A stretch of DNA of 64,000 bases, from NCBI RefSeq assembly GCF_028858725.1, contig NC_084760.1:9250867-9314866 (forward strand), read 5' to 3'. A model generated the notes under the pieces. The model searched no databases and was not told the origin of the DNA. It saw only the letters and a program-made list of their open reading frames with translations. The translations under genes were made by a program, and so were the position numbers. How positions within the stretch are numbered: position 1 is the stretch's first letter; the number at the start of each line of letters is the position of its first letter. The DNA is from Colius striatus (lineage: Eukaryota; Chordata; Aves; Coliiformes; Coliidae). This document shows, piece after piece, positions 36,115 through 48,501 of the stretch.

Positions 36115-36547
36115 GGGGGGGGACACGCGGCGACGGCGGCGTGTGGCGGAGCCGCGCCGGGCGACCGGCGGCTCCCGCGCTGCCTGCCCGCGCCGAGGTG
36201 GCGGCGGCGGGCGGAGGCGGCGGAGGAGGGCCGGGGGCGGCGGGCTGGGGGGGCGGGCGGCACATGGAGCGGCGGCGGCGGAGGGGCGGCGGAGCCCGGC
36301 GCGCCGCCTGAGCCCGGCGAGCGAGGGCGGCGGTGGTCGGAGAGGAGGCGCCGAGGGGAGGGAAGGAAGGGAAGAAGGGGAGGCAGCTGTGGGGGGAGAA
36401 GTCTCCCACCTCCTCCTTCCCCTCGCCGGCACCGCCTCCTCGGCGCTCCCCAGTGCCGGGGTGCCCGGGCGGGGCGGCGCTCCCGCACCCTGCCGGGGGT
36501 CGGCGCGGCCGGAGCAGGCGGGGGACGCCGCCGGTGCCGTGCGGAGG
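36115..36547 (+). other. CNR1: Candidate CNR1 untranslated exon 1
   Basis: The right edge is a good splice donor, GGAGG|GTAAGG with intron GT at 36,548. The left edge is only inferred from the TATA-like box. The purine-rich stretch at 36,355-36,400 and the rest of this segment have no long conserved coding frame on the plus strand, so it would be 5' UTR. An alternative donor, CCCCAG|GTGCGC, lies at 36,873. A short upstream ORF (ATG at 36,264, stop at 36,309) would be in the leader. I have no transcript evidence, so the exon limits are provisional. Confidence 0.45.
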
Positions 36548-36660
36548 GTAAGGACGGAGCGGGGCGAGGGGGCGGCGGGAGCGGGAGGGGGCGGCGGATT
36601 CCCACCCGGCCAGGGGCCAGGTAGCGGTCGGCTCCCTCAAAGTTTGTCGGCGGCGTGGGT

Positions 36661-36701
36661 AGCGGGGCGGTTTGGGGGGTGGGGCGGGGGGTCCGGGGGG
36701 T
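36661..36701 (+). promoter_or_regulatory. G-rich tract with G-quadruplex potential
   Basis: Six runs of two to six or more guanines occur within about 41 bp just downstream of the candidate first-exon donor (pattern GGGG-CGG-TTT-GGGGGG-T-GGGG-C-GGGGGG-TCC-GGGGGG). This fits the G3+N1-7 rule for quadruplex formation on the plus (RNA-sense) strand. Its position at the start of intron 1 would place it in nascent RNA. Function is inferred. Confidence 0.55.
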
Positions 36702-37432
36702 GACACCGCCCGCCCCGACGGCGGAGCGGCCGGCGAGGAGGCGGCTGTTCGCTGGAGCATCCCTCCCCGGGACATCTCGCCCCGGGCACGGCCCCTTGAC
36801 GCCGCCACGCCGGGCGGCTGAGGAGAGTCGGAGGGCGCTCCGGGGCCACTCGGGAAAAGCCGCTGTCCCCAGGTGCGCGGTTTGGCGTTCGCGAGGCCGG
36901 CCGGAGGACGGGGAGACCGCGGCTGCCGAGGGGAGCCCGGCGGCGGGCGGGGGTGCGGGAGGCTGGTGGCCTTACGGTGAACGCGCGACTATTCTTCTGT
37001 GAGCGGAGCCGGCAGCCTCCCGGGTTCCCACGGGACCTCATCTGACATCAGAGGTTTCTCCCCTCGTCCTCACTCACCGGTGATTTACGGCGGGTGGCAT
37101 CCAGCCCGGTTTTCCTGCGCACTTTTCCTCCCCAAACTCTGCCGGTTGAGGCTGTAACCGAAATAAAAGGCGGTTCGTGATTTCGTGCGCAGCGATGTTC
37201 CGTTAAAAGATGTCACTGAGGCATCTAGCATCTTCAGAATATCCCAGTAGGGATTTTGGTTGCTTGGTTTGTTTTTGTCTGAAATTTGGAGGTCTGGGGG
37301 GAAATCAGCCGAAAAAGAGTGAGCTCTTTAAACTTCACGCAGTGTTTGTCATGTGAAATCTTCAGCTGTTGAGAAATAATTCTGAGTGACCAGATGGGCT
37401 TATTTTAAACGGGCATCTTTTTTGTCTCAAAG

Positions 37433-37470
37433 ACGTCTGCAAATCTCCATCGAGAACACCCCTGGATGAG
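37433..37470 (+). other. CNR1: Candidate 38-nt upstream CNR1 exon
   Basis: A pyrimidine-rich acceptor ('tcttttttgtctcaaag') ends at 37,432, and a strong donor GATGAG|GTATGT follows with its GT at 37,471, defining a 38-nt segment 885 nt downstream of the first candidate donor. It contains an ATG at 37,466-37,468. If joined to the coding exon at 48,441, that ATG is in frame with the receptor ORF with no stop between. It could be a true micro-exon, the 3' end of an alternative first exon, or a chance pair of sites. Confidence 0.3.
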
Positions 37471-40400
37471 GTATGTACCAAGCTTTTGGTAGGAGAGAGC
37501 TCGTTACTGTGATTACAGCTCGATTAAGTAAAATGGTGTCAGAAGATGAAGTCCGTAGTTTATCTTCTTTCTCCCTTTGTCGTGTCGGTGTTATTTTCTG
37601 TATGGCAGCAAATGATCATATTAACAGTTTTGCCATAAAATTTCTTCTTTCAGAAGATAAAGAGATGCACCTAACACAGAGCCACATAGCAAAATACTCC
37701 TTCTTGAGTATCTACAAGTTAGTTTTTTAAAGAAAGAAAATGTAGTGTGGCTTTTTTTAACCTGTGAAAGGTGTAGTAATGTTTCTTTCTCTTTTTTTCC
37801 CCCCTCTCCTTAGACGTATCGTCTTGTTTTCATTGTTATTGTTCACCTTTTCTTAAAGGAATATAGATAGCATTCTGTGCTGGGGATGGCATTGCTGTTC
37901 ACACCTACCGAGATCATGCAGAGGATCAGAGTGGTATTTAAGATGATATTTAATAACAAAATGTGCAACATTGCAACAAATTACTTGGGCGTGCTTAATT
38001 CTTGTTGGATTACACCCCATATCGCCTGCCAGCATGGGTTTTCTCTCCTCAGGAAAGGAGAAAAAAAACCTCTCTGTGACTATAGTGGGAATATTTATTA
38101 TGCAGGCAGAGTTTATTAAATCAGCTGTAAAAGAAATGAACGTTAACACCTTTAAACAGTTTAGAAGGTGAATGTGTAATTCCTGATTTATTAGAGGTTA
38201 AAATTAGTTTTGTAGCAGCCAGGAACAGCTTTGCTTCATTATCTGTTGGTCTTTGGAATGAGAGGCAGAATCATTTGAATAAAAACATTTTAGAGCAGAA
38301 TTGCTAAAAGCAATAATTGTTTCGGTGAGCCAGCAGGCATCTATTGCCCGGGGGAAAAGAAAGTTGGCTAGGTAAAGAAATCAACTATTTGCTGGGTATT
38401 TACCTCAGACAGCTCCATAACACTTAAACCCACAGTAATCAAATCAAAATACCTATAAAACTCAAGGTGGAAGGAGGTTATAGTGTGTGAGGATGAGTCG
38501 GTGGGTGCCTTTGATCCTGGCTGTTGTTCTTTGGTGAATTATGTTAGCTCAGTTGCATAAAGGACCCCATTAGAGGCTTTCATGCTCTGCTGAAGGAATG
38601 GCAGATCTTAGCCAATGCAAGCCTTTCTTTCCCTTTCTCTGTTCACAGGTTTCTGATTGGGCAATGGAAGTTTAGAAATCAAAGAACTTTTTTTTGTTTC
38701 CCCCCTTAAGCCAGTTCTGACTTTCAGCCTTTAATGTGGTCATCCCAAAATGCTTTCAGGCTGGCACTCCAGTAGGAATTTTAGTGCTGAAAGTGTTACA
38801 TGGGAGAGAGGGAGAGCTGGGATGGCTTTCCTGTCTATTGAGTAGAGGCAGGTAAGGAGATTAAGAGGCAAGGGAAAACCCAACCCCACAGATTCACTTA
38901 GTATTGTCCAATAACGTTACAAGTATATAGCCACTCCTGGTTCTGCGGGTCTCATGCACTGTCTTCCACTCACTTTGTTTCTCTGCTTCTGCACATTTTA
39001 AGAGAAATTGCTATAACTTGTGTGATGCTAACTTTGTGACTGCTCTCTTGTCATGCTGTCAGCCACCAAGGCATCTGCAGAATTCTTTTTCTCAGTGGTG
39101 ATGTCTCTTAATTTCTTTGCAGATGCCTATATTGGCTTTATCCGAGTCTCCTCCCAAAACACTAAATGATTTTAGATAACGTTCTGCTGCAATTTCCCAA
39201 ATAGTTTAGGCTGTGTGAAATGATGAATGCTCTACCAAACCACTCATCGACCATTTAAGTGAGAATTTGGATGTTTTCTCTTCTCTAGCAGCAAATTCAT
39301 ACAGTCTGCTGCTGATGTAAAATATGTGCTACGGGCGACCCTAACACTGGGATTTGGCCAAGTTCAAAGCAGCTGTGCAGATGGACACAGAAGACAGAAG
39401 GCAGAGGGAAATAGACCCTTTTAATCATAACAAGGCTGCTCTTGTTTTCCTATCTATAGTGGAAATGCATGCCAGCCCTTCGTACTTAAAAGCAAGCTTG
39501 CAAATGTGCCAGAATAGACAGCAACAGCATTTGTTATTAATGCAAAGTTAAAAATGTGACAACCTGTCTTCTCAGTGCCGCTCTTTACGGCTCCATTTCT
39601 CTAACCCAACGCTGTACTGCTGCAAAAAAAGCGCACATCCGACTGCTGCTGCTGGGATAAGAATTCCTCTCCCCCTCCCCAAGACCTCGTGCTCTTTGAA
39701 AGTGCATGGCTTTGTTAATGATGGCTGGAACCAGCCACGACCTGTCCTTTTGAAATGGTTATAATGACTTATAAATCAATTTCTCGTTAGAAAGAACTTT
39801 TTTTTTTCCTTTTCCCTTTTTTTTTTCCCAAAGGTGCCATTGTTGCCCGTGAAAAATGATTGGGTTTGCAACATAAGGTTGGAGCACATTTCATTCTGCC
39901 ATTTGTGCCTCATGCAGGGGCATTATGGTGTTGCATACACCAAGCCTACTCCTGCCTCTCTTCAGTAGGAACATCTTTTTCTTTTTTTTGTTAAAGCTAC
40001 CCACACCTAAATTACAGATCAAATAGATATTTCACTCCTCTGGGTGTTAGGATAATGTCACTCCTTAACACCTTGGCTGAGCTGTCAGTGAAACTGGATG
40101 TTTTATATGTTTCAGATGTTGTCTTGTTTCTGTAGGTTAAGGCTAGATGGCATCAAGTGCTATCTCATCCCATATTAACCTGTTTTATGGCAGTTGTATA
40201 TTCCTAAGAAAGATGTGTTTGCTCTCTACAAAGTGCTGAGCAGGAGCAGTTCCATGGGGAATACTGTCAGTTCCCTTCTAGCCCCTTCTGGAGTCATTTT
40301 CATGTTTCTGCAGTTTAGGAAACCTTTCAAAGTTTGTACTCAGGGGTTTGTGGGGGGACTCCCACCTCCCATTAGCTGTGGATATGTGAAATACACTCTC

Positions 40401-43400
40401 AGAAATCACTACTTTGAGTCAGCTCTGCCTCTCGTTTTAGACAATTTGATACTGGAGTCCGGTCTCTGTGTGTGCCTGGTAAATTAGTTGGCACAGGTTT
40501 GGAGTGTGTATATAAGTACCCATGTGATTGTATATAATTTTTGCAGGATCTCAGTGATAGATATACTCGTTTTAGGTTCCTGCTTTTCCCCAGGAAGACT
40601 GTCTATAAGGGGATTCAAAAAATGATGCTTGACAGGCGATATTATTGCCTATATCTTTTTGTACCTACACTTCTGGCTTATCTGCTTGTTCTCTGGCACT
40701 GGGAATTTGCGTTTATGCATGACAAACACTACTGCAGCATTTGTGAGACTTTGCATAGTTATTCCTCTAGGCATGTGTATGCTTTTGTGTATGTCTATCT
40801 GTAAGTTTTTTGCCTATAAATACATAGATGTATACACATATACACAGAAATAAGAAGTCAGAACTCATCCCCCAGTATCTTTTAAGTATTTCTCCAAATC
40901 TGATGTAATATCATTTGGAGTCTCTGTGCAGTTTGTTGTTCTGGATACTTGAATATCAGATTCTACTGTAATTCTTTCTCACTTCTCCTCATCTCTCCCT
41001 CTCTCTCTTTTTTTTTAAAGAAAAAAAGAGGCATCTGCATATTTCGAAGACATGCACCATTGCCAAGCAATCTGGTGTAGTGGCTTAATATGCTGGCAAA
41101 TAATTTCACAAGTTGTTTGTGTGTGTGAAGGCAGTATATTTGAATATCATTATATTCTGAATGTAGCTATGAAGAGACTTATCTGAGCTTATTTAAATTT
41201 TCTGAAAGGCCAGACAGCTCCAGAAGTGAAAGAATGTTTTACAGGTTTTTAATTGGGAGTGAGTATTTTCATCCATTGGCTCACGCTGGTGGCGTGGGGT
41301 GTTGCTTTGCAATGTGCTACTGACCTTCTGTGCACTGACTTTCTGTCGTTGCTTGTAAATCCCTCTTTCCCTTTCTCCTTTTGGTGTATTTATCCACCGT
41401 ACAGGTCACGCAGTGGCTCCATTTGAGCACTCTCTTCCTTTCCAGCTCTGAGGTCCATGCCCAATACTTCATTTTCCTTAAGTAGTTTGGCTTTTATTAA
41501 CATCTCTGGCTAGATTTGCTCAGCTGATTTCTCCTGAGTGTCCCCAGCTCGGTCCCATGTGTCGGTGTCTGTCCTTTTCTGTGACCTTACCGAGGTTGGC
41601 TTCTCAGAGCCCTTTGCATCTTCCTTCGCCGTTTGAATATAGATCAGAAATGGACTTTCAAAAGAGCAAGTCATTGCCTGCAGAGCAGTGGGTCTGTTCT
41701 TTCTTTATGGTGAGATCTGAAAATCCCACTGGCTATATCTATACTTCAGCTTACAGAGATGTCTCTGAAGTTTGCGTAGCTCAGAAGAGAAGGGAGGTTT
41801 TCTCTCGTGAGTTTTCTCCTTCACCTGATCTGCTTTCCCCAAGCCAATCACAAAGGCAATTCTTCTCTTCCCCCGAAATCTGCATCCCTGCCTCCCAGGG
41901 ACTCCTTCCACTTGGGTCTCCCTCTCTTACCTTTTCCCTGATTTGCCCCTGTCTCACCTGGAGACATCCCATTCCCTGTTTGAGGACAGTAGTTATCTCT
42001 CCCCTCTCCTCCCAATCCCCCTCACACCTATCACTTAACCCACATTACCTTTGCTCTCAGCATCATCTTGCTATCTTGAAAAGTTTTTGATTAAAACTTG
42101 TTAGGGCCACAGTTTGTTGCAGGGGGAGGAGGAGGCAGACTCGCACTCTCATGTGGTTTATGAAAGGTCTCCCCTAAGCCTGGTGTTTTTGCTACCTTGT
42201 GGTCTCTAATCCTTAATCAACCTTTTAATAAAAAGCTCACTAATATTTTCTGCTGCAACAAATTCTCGATCTTATTTGTTCTGCTTTGGCTGTTACGTGG
42301 AAGCTGTTTTCTTGGGGTGATTATCTCTCCTTTTTTTGTTGTTTTTCTCATAATAAATGTGTTTTCACAGTTTCATCCTCTAGACATTACATTCTGCAGG
42401 GTACCTTTAGTGTTTAGCATCCAGTGGAGCCTGGGTCTCTTATGTCCTGCTCTGCTCTTTCAAATGACTTCTCTCCCTTCAACTACACATGGTGTGCTAA
42501 GCTGCTGCCTCTTACGAGTATTTCCAGGGGACTGAGTGTTCAGCCCTCATCTCTTTTGCACTTGTCTGAACTTCTCTGTCTCCATTTAACATTTATGTCA
42601 ATTGTGCTCAGCAGTAATAAGTGACTGCACCTTTTGGCACTGGAGAATGTCTAGAAAAGAGCCTGGAGATGAAGCAATTTCTTTTGGAATATTGAAATCC
42701 AAGATAAACCAGTTTGTGAAAAAGTTTGAGTGTTGAAAATTGACCAGCTTAATGAGTTCTCTTCCATTTTCTTTAAAATGTCAATACCATAGCATCCTAT
42801 CAATCTTGTCCTAGCACCTGTTTATTCTGCTTTATTGGGAAACAAGTCCTTAAACTGAAGATGATTTAAGCAAATGCCAAGTCGGTCTTGCTCCACCGTT
42901 TCTCTTTCATCTGAGCCTTTCATATTTCAGCAAGCCTCATCATCCTCTCCCAGAGCTTTGTCTTTAGGTGAAAGCAAGATCTATAAAGAAAACCCTGAAA
43001 GATCTTAAAAATCCCACATTGTTTTAAGCCATCTCCACCTCCTCTCTTTTCTCCCCAAAGCCAGGAAGACCAGGTAGCTGTAGTTTCCCATTAACGTGAC
43101 TCTGATGATCCACTTGTCGGTTTGTGGCTTCGGTACTTTGTCTTGTCTCCGGCTTGGTAGGAAGTGTGTGCTTAGTAAGTTGTGTTTCACAGTCTGAGGG
43201 GTTTTTGTGAGTGAGCCTGGGAGATTCAGAGGTTTTTCACAGATAGTTGGGGCAGCTGATTCTTCTCTTTCCCCTGCAGCTGGATGGGATGTGGGAGACA
43301 CATCCTTGGTTCCCGTAATTCAGAGGAAGGGGTTCAAGTTAAGCCCCTCACTTACTGGGCATGCACCATGCCTGCTGGAGTATCAGTGTCTTTATTTCTG

Positions 43401-46400
43401 GACGTTTAAGTCTTGGTGCAACAGGGAACAACTCGAGCAGTTTAGAGGCAGGGCAGGAGAACAGAGAGGTTGCCAGCACGCTCCCTTGGCTCACAGGAGA
43501 GCAAAGTTCAGGTCCTTCACCTGCATCAGGCACAGCAGGACTTCAACCCGGCTTTTGAAGCACTTTGATCTTAGGCACATGTGTATGCCCTGGCTGTTTG
43601 GGAGGTGAGACACAGCCTCTGTGCCTGCGAATCACCTGTACTAAAGCTGGGACACACATCTCACCAACAAAACTTTGGAGGGATGAAGTAACATTACTTC
43701 TTTTCCAAACATTGTCAGTCACTTATTAACACTCTGTTTCCCCTCTGGTTTTATTTCTGTCATTCAGATTGTCAGGTGCTGGGTGCTGGGGGGGTGTCAC
43801 TTTGCCCCCAAATTAGAACAATCCAGCTGCTTGTCCTGCTAGTGTGCAAACAGTATGTTAATTAACACGAATAACCATGTATCTGTGGTTTCTTGCTAAT
43901 TGAGATTCAACTTACCAAAGAGATCATGATGTTACATAAGAATAAAATTTAGTTCAGTACTTGCATGCCTTATTTTACCCCATAACTGATAGTGCTTTGC
44001 TGTAACTAGAAGGCAGCATCCCACATTTACTCCTCTCCTAGTGCCTGTGCTCCCAATTCCTCACACAGACAAAATTCCCACTGAAGTGAATGCAAGTTTT
44101 CTTGAATTAAGAGTGACAGCATATTTGCCATTTATAGCCCAGGAGTAGCACAGTGTTGGAGAGTAAGCAGGATAGGGATAATGTTGCTTTCACATTCTTG
44201 TCAACATGTGTGTGTTTTTTTCTTGCTCTGTGTTACTGTGGCTGAGAGTGCCATTTCTCAGGCTGCTCATTTCTTTCTCCGAGGCTTGGAAACCTTGTTC
44301 TGCCCTCGAAGCAGTGTTGTTCATCACCATATGGGATAAGGTAATTATTAGCCATATAAATTTTCATTTTATAGGACAGTTCTAATTCCTGGAGGCCAAC
44401 AGCTACTATGGCAGATCTCATTTCTCCAGCGCTTTTTCAGCTGACACACGAGTATAAATTTTATGCTGTTTCTCCAGTGATACTACTTTGTAGACCCAGT
44501 TTGGTAGGAGTCCCAGGCAAAGCTCTGAAGGACTTACAAGCAAAGAGAATGTATTTACATATTTTTAGTGGATTGAAAAACTATGTTTCAATTATATATA
44601 CTTGTCCTTTAGCCTGTTCTTGATTAGCTGTGGGTATCATAGAAGAAATGTATAGACGTGGAGATCAAAGTATGTTCTAAAATAGAACCTTAGAAAGGTT
44701 TGCTTGTGGATTTCCCTTTCTTGTTTTGATTCCTTTTCTTGCCATGTCAATGTTTTCGCAGTTATCAGTAGCATCATTGTATTGCTCATAATTACCTTCT
44801 GAGGAAGAGCGTAAATATTCACTGTTTCTATTCAGGCTATTAAAATTGCTCTATCAATCATCTTGGTTTGAAAATTTTAATGCATTCAGCCTTTTTTTTT
44901 TTTAGCCAATGTTAAAAACTTTCCATCCTTCCCTCTTCCCTAGAACAGCAGGAGAAGGTAGGCAAGAGCATTTTAATGAAGTCATCCCAAGGAAACTGGT
45001 CCTGTGGACCAACGAGAGTATTCAGAGGAGATATAATTCTCCCTGTTGTCTGAGATGAGTTTGCCAGCCTTTTGCATATTATGTACCTTATATTTTACTT
45101 AAAAAGGTCTTTATATTCTGATAGCATCCAAACTTCTTTTGAGGCTCTATGCAACCACACAATGGAGGGCAGTAGTAGGACTCACCCGCTCAACTTTTCA
45201 CTCATTCTTTCGCTTTGCAGGCAAAGCCTCACAAAGTTGTGCCTTCAGCCATTGCCTGATGTTTTAACATCTCTTATGTTTGAACCCCGGTAAAGCAGGC
45301 TGGAAAAAAAAGAGCCGGGGGGTAAGTGGAATCCAAGTCTCTGGAGAGAGCGAAGCCGTGTGTCTGTAAAAGCCGCTCCATCTAGTGGCAGTCACTTTGC
45401 ACAGCTGGTCTGGCACTGCCAGTCCACAGCCACCGGCTCATGGGAGGAAAGTCTAAAATGGTGTTCAGCTGTGGGTTTTCTGGTTCTGGCCTTCAAGATG
45501 AAAAATATTTGACATTTGAGTCTGTTGTTTAATCCTTTTCTGTAATGGTAGTTGCTTACTGACTGGATTGCTGCGTGCAGTCATGGAAATACATTGGAAG
45601 TTTTGACTGCTGGCATCAGTGAGGGCTCTTCCTCATCTTTAATCAATGTTTTGGTTGTTTTAAAAGAATGAGGTCGTAGAGCTCATTTAAGGAGCTTTGG
45701 AGACTCAAAGGCTCTGTTGGAAGAGCAGATTCCATCAGAGCAGGGAGGTTCTCCCTTTCTGCCACCCTGCCCGTGAGAGAACTTTGCTGCAGCACACAAC
45801 TATCACCCCAGTCCCATCCAGAGAGAAGGAGGATCTGAGCAGGGGACCCTTGTTCTCTAGGGAGGCTCCCAGGGTATTTCACATAGAGTTGGTCATGAGA
45901 CTTGGGACAGTGTGGTTTTGGGTTGCATCGAAGCCAACTGCAAAGAGCAGTGTAGCCACGTAGTGTGGAGCATCCCAGTTTTGTGGGCAGTGCCTGGTCA
46001 CCAGTCCGAGCTTGGACAGAAAAGCTCAGAGCCAAAATTTGTGTGGTACTGGCATGTGCACCTGACCAAATGAAAAGACCCAAGTACCAGACCACTGCTT
46101 CTGCCATTGGCTTTTCAGTCTTATGTCAAATGATGCAACACCTCAGACAGTGGCCTGGACCATCCTGATAATCACAGTGCCAAAGGTTCAGTCTTGCTTT
46201 CGCTAGATAGTAATGGAAATCCTCTTTGATCACTGCTGTATCTTATACTGGGACGAGGTAGTATCCAAATAAATACAAATCCTGGTAAAGTACAATTCCA
46301 GATCAGGAGAGTGGCTGTTTCACTGCAACTTTAATAAAAATCAACTGCTATTTGAATAGGTGCATGCACACATATGGCTAGAAATTTCCAATTATGATCT

Positions 46401-48440
46401 TCCCAGCAGCAAACAAAAACAAAATTAATGTCAGCTGCATCCCCAAAAGCCTAAAACTACACCACTAATGAACTCCCAAGTACTCTCAAAGAAAACTCTC
46501 TTTGCAGAGACAATAAGGTGGAAATTACAGTAATAATCTCAATGTAAAAGTACAGAGGGGAAAAAATGATTGGAATTCAGAGTAAGACTCTCCTCTCCTG
46601 ATCCCATTAACCGTGTTGTTAGCATAGCATATGCATGCATAGTGATATTGTCACATAACTCATTGCCACCTTCAAAAGAGCATGCAGGAATTCCTATTCT
46701 TTCATTTGTATTTCAAACAAAGGTAAGGGGTTGCGCTGGGGCTTGCACCTTGTTCTGAGGAAGTCTGTACTTAACATGACTCCAGCAGGGACCCAGCTAC
46801 CTTGTGTTTGTCTGTCTAGTAGAAGTGCTCAGTTGCATAAATTTTTTGAAGCTTCACTCAAACATAATCGTCTCAACATGGGTCTGTGGCTTTAATCATT
46901 AAAATGGTTGTCTTTCTTCTGTCAGAAACAAGCTGGAGTAACAGAATACCACAGCCACCTTTATATGTTTCTAGAACTACTTGTGTTATTGTATTTTAGG
47001 GTGGGGGGTTGAGGTAGTTTTCAAATGAATAACACATTCTTCACTTCTGGTTTTAAACTGATGTTATAATGCCAAGTTTACAACTGCCAGACTTACGTCC
47101 TAGATTACTGCCTTTCAATTTAATGTATGCTTCAGTGACATTTCCCTCCCTCTCTTCTCGCACCCTCAAAGTTACATTCATTAATATTGTCTGTCTGTCT
47201 AATAATTATGTAATTATTTGATGAGCAAACGATGTCTGCAAACGCTGACAGAGCCAGTATGTGTTGTGTGTTAGGCTATTCCCATAAAGGTTGTGTGTAC
47301 TCACGCTTGTTTGCAGCATTGGGGTCGTAGTGTCTTCCGGAGGACTGGGTTCATATATTGCCTTTAACCTTCACCGGCCTGGCCTGCTGAGTCACAAGCA
47401 AAACTTTAGAGAAACATGGGAAAAGTCTCAGAGACCACTAGATACCCAGGGACCTTCTGCTGGGCTCCCTAGTTCTGAGGAGACAATGTTTTTGAGGGTG
47501 GGACAAGTTATATCCCCAGTGGGATGAGTTACGTTTCCATACTTCTCCAAGGAGCAGTGGGTCCTGGTCCATATCAGCCAGAGCTGCACTCTGACCCAAA
47601 CTGGATGCCATTTTTTTCTGGGCAAGTGCAGACTGCTCTGATTGAGGCTTCTGATCTGTGCAGAATAGATCACCAATGCACTCAGTGACTTCTCAGTGCT
47701 GGCCACCATTCCTGAAATAGCCACCATGGCCACCATGCAGCCCAAACATCCTAGTTATCTTAATTTGCTTAGCAGAGGGAAGGAATAAAGTAATGAAGCT
47801 ATATCCAGATCCCTATATTTGAAGGTTAATTACTTTGCTAATATGCAATAACAAATTCAGAATATTAGTAGACCTGAGATTCTGTAACAGGATGATGCTG
47901 AGTGTACAGGTCTACTGGGTGAACTGTGATGCGGGTGCATGGCTCTTTCCCCGTTCCCTCTCTATTGTCAGGTTTTCAAAACCCTTGGTACCTTTTGAAA
48001 GAAAAGCAGTGAAGGTGATCGTTCAAGTTAATGCTGCTCCTGCAGTGACACTTGGTATTATCTGAATGAAGCAAGGCTAAGGAATATTGGTCTGCAAAGC
48101 ACTTTGCAATCAGAGGCCAAGTTCAGATCTAGAGAAAAATACCTTTGTGGTGGAGCGGCTCGGGAGGTTTTGATGAGAAATGAAAATTACTTTCCTGTGG
48201 AATGCTTAATTCCCCGTGCCTGTGTTTTTCATGTTACTTCTTAGTGTAATTCAGTTTTAGTGAAATCCGTGTGATTTCTTTCTAAGTGCTCGACTCACCC
48301 CGATTCCCGCAGGTGGCAGGGACTAAACTGGCACAGAACACAACAGAAAGATCAATTTTGCTTGACACGGTTCAACAAAGTTATTTGTGGAGTTTGTCTC
48401 CCCATTTATCTTAATGAAGTCTGGTCTTTTCCTCTTCTAG

Positions 48441-48501
48441 GATTTCCTCCGATGCATTTTTCCCTCCCCCAAGTCTCTCTGACACCAACAAGACTGGGGT
48501 T
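48441..48501 (+). other. CNR1: CNR1 5' UTR in coding exon
   Basis: The acceptor is 'ctggtcttttcctcttctag' ending at 48,440, a strong polypyrimidine tract plus CAG-like site. The 61 nt before the receptor ATG contain no in-frame stop but hold one upstream ATG in another frame (48,452). In known CNR1 genes the acceptor also lies a short distance upstream of the start codon, which supports this boundary. Confidence 0.75.

Larger units (their letters stand above)
35440..37100 (+). promoter_or_regulatory. CNR1: CpG island, probable CNR1 promoter region
   Basis: Base composition changes abruptly to very GC-rich, CpG-dense sequence with many GGGCGG/CCGCCC Sp1-type boxes for about 1.6 kb, then returns to AT-rich sequence. 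It is the only such island in the window and lies about 12 kb upstream of the CNR1 coding exon on the same strand. Vertebrate CNR1 genes are known to have untranslated 5' exons far upstream of a single coding exon, so this island is the natural promoter candidate. Long open frames on both strands here (up to 425 codons on the minus strand) are artefacts of scarce stop codons in GC-rich DNA, rich in Pro, Arg, Ala and Gly. Confidence 0.8.
36548..48440 (+). other. CNR1: CNR1 long intron
   Basis: About 11.9 kb lies between the candidate first-exon donor (GT at 36,548) and the coding-exon acceptor (AG at 48,439-48,440). I see no CR1, LTR or other interspersed repeat in it. Open frames such as 41,557-42,090 have biased Ser/Pro/Leu composition from pyrimidine-rich DNA and no domain. 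Segments near 39,690-39,960, 43,840-43,985 and 47,100-47,260 have the look of conserved non-coding elements. Mammalian CNR1 introns are known to contain a conserved enhancer, but I cannot establish equivalence from this sequence. Confidence 0.65.

Noticed and set aside
35328..36605. A 425-codon minus-strand open frame, with long overlapping frames on both strands.
   Set aside because: It lies in the CpG island, where stop codons are rare. Composition is Pro/Arg/Ala/Gly-rich with no domain, and several frames are open at once.
41557..42090. A 177-codon open frame in the CNR1 intron.
   Set aside because: Ser/Pro/Leu bias from pyrimidine-rich DNA, no domain, and inside the intron of a gene on the same strand.
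45643..46107. A 154-codon minus-strand open frame.
   Set aside because: Not recognisable, and the opposite strand is also partly open.
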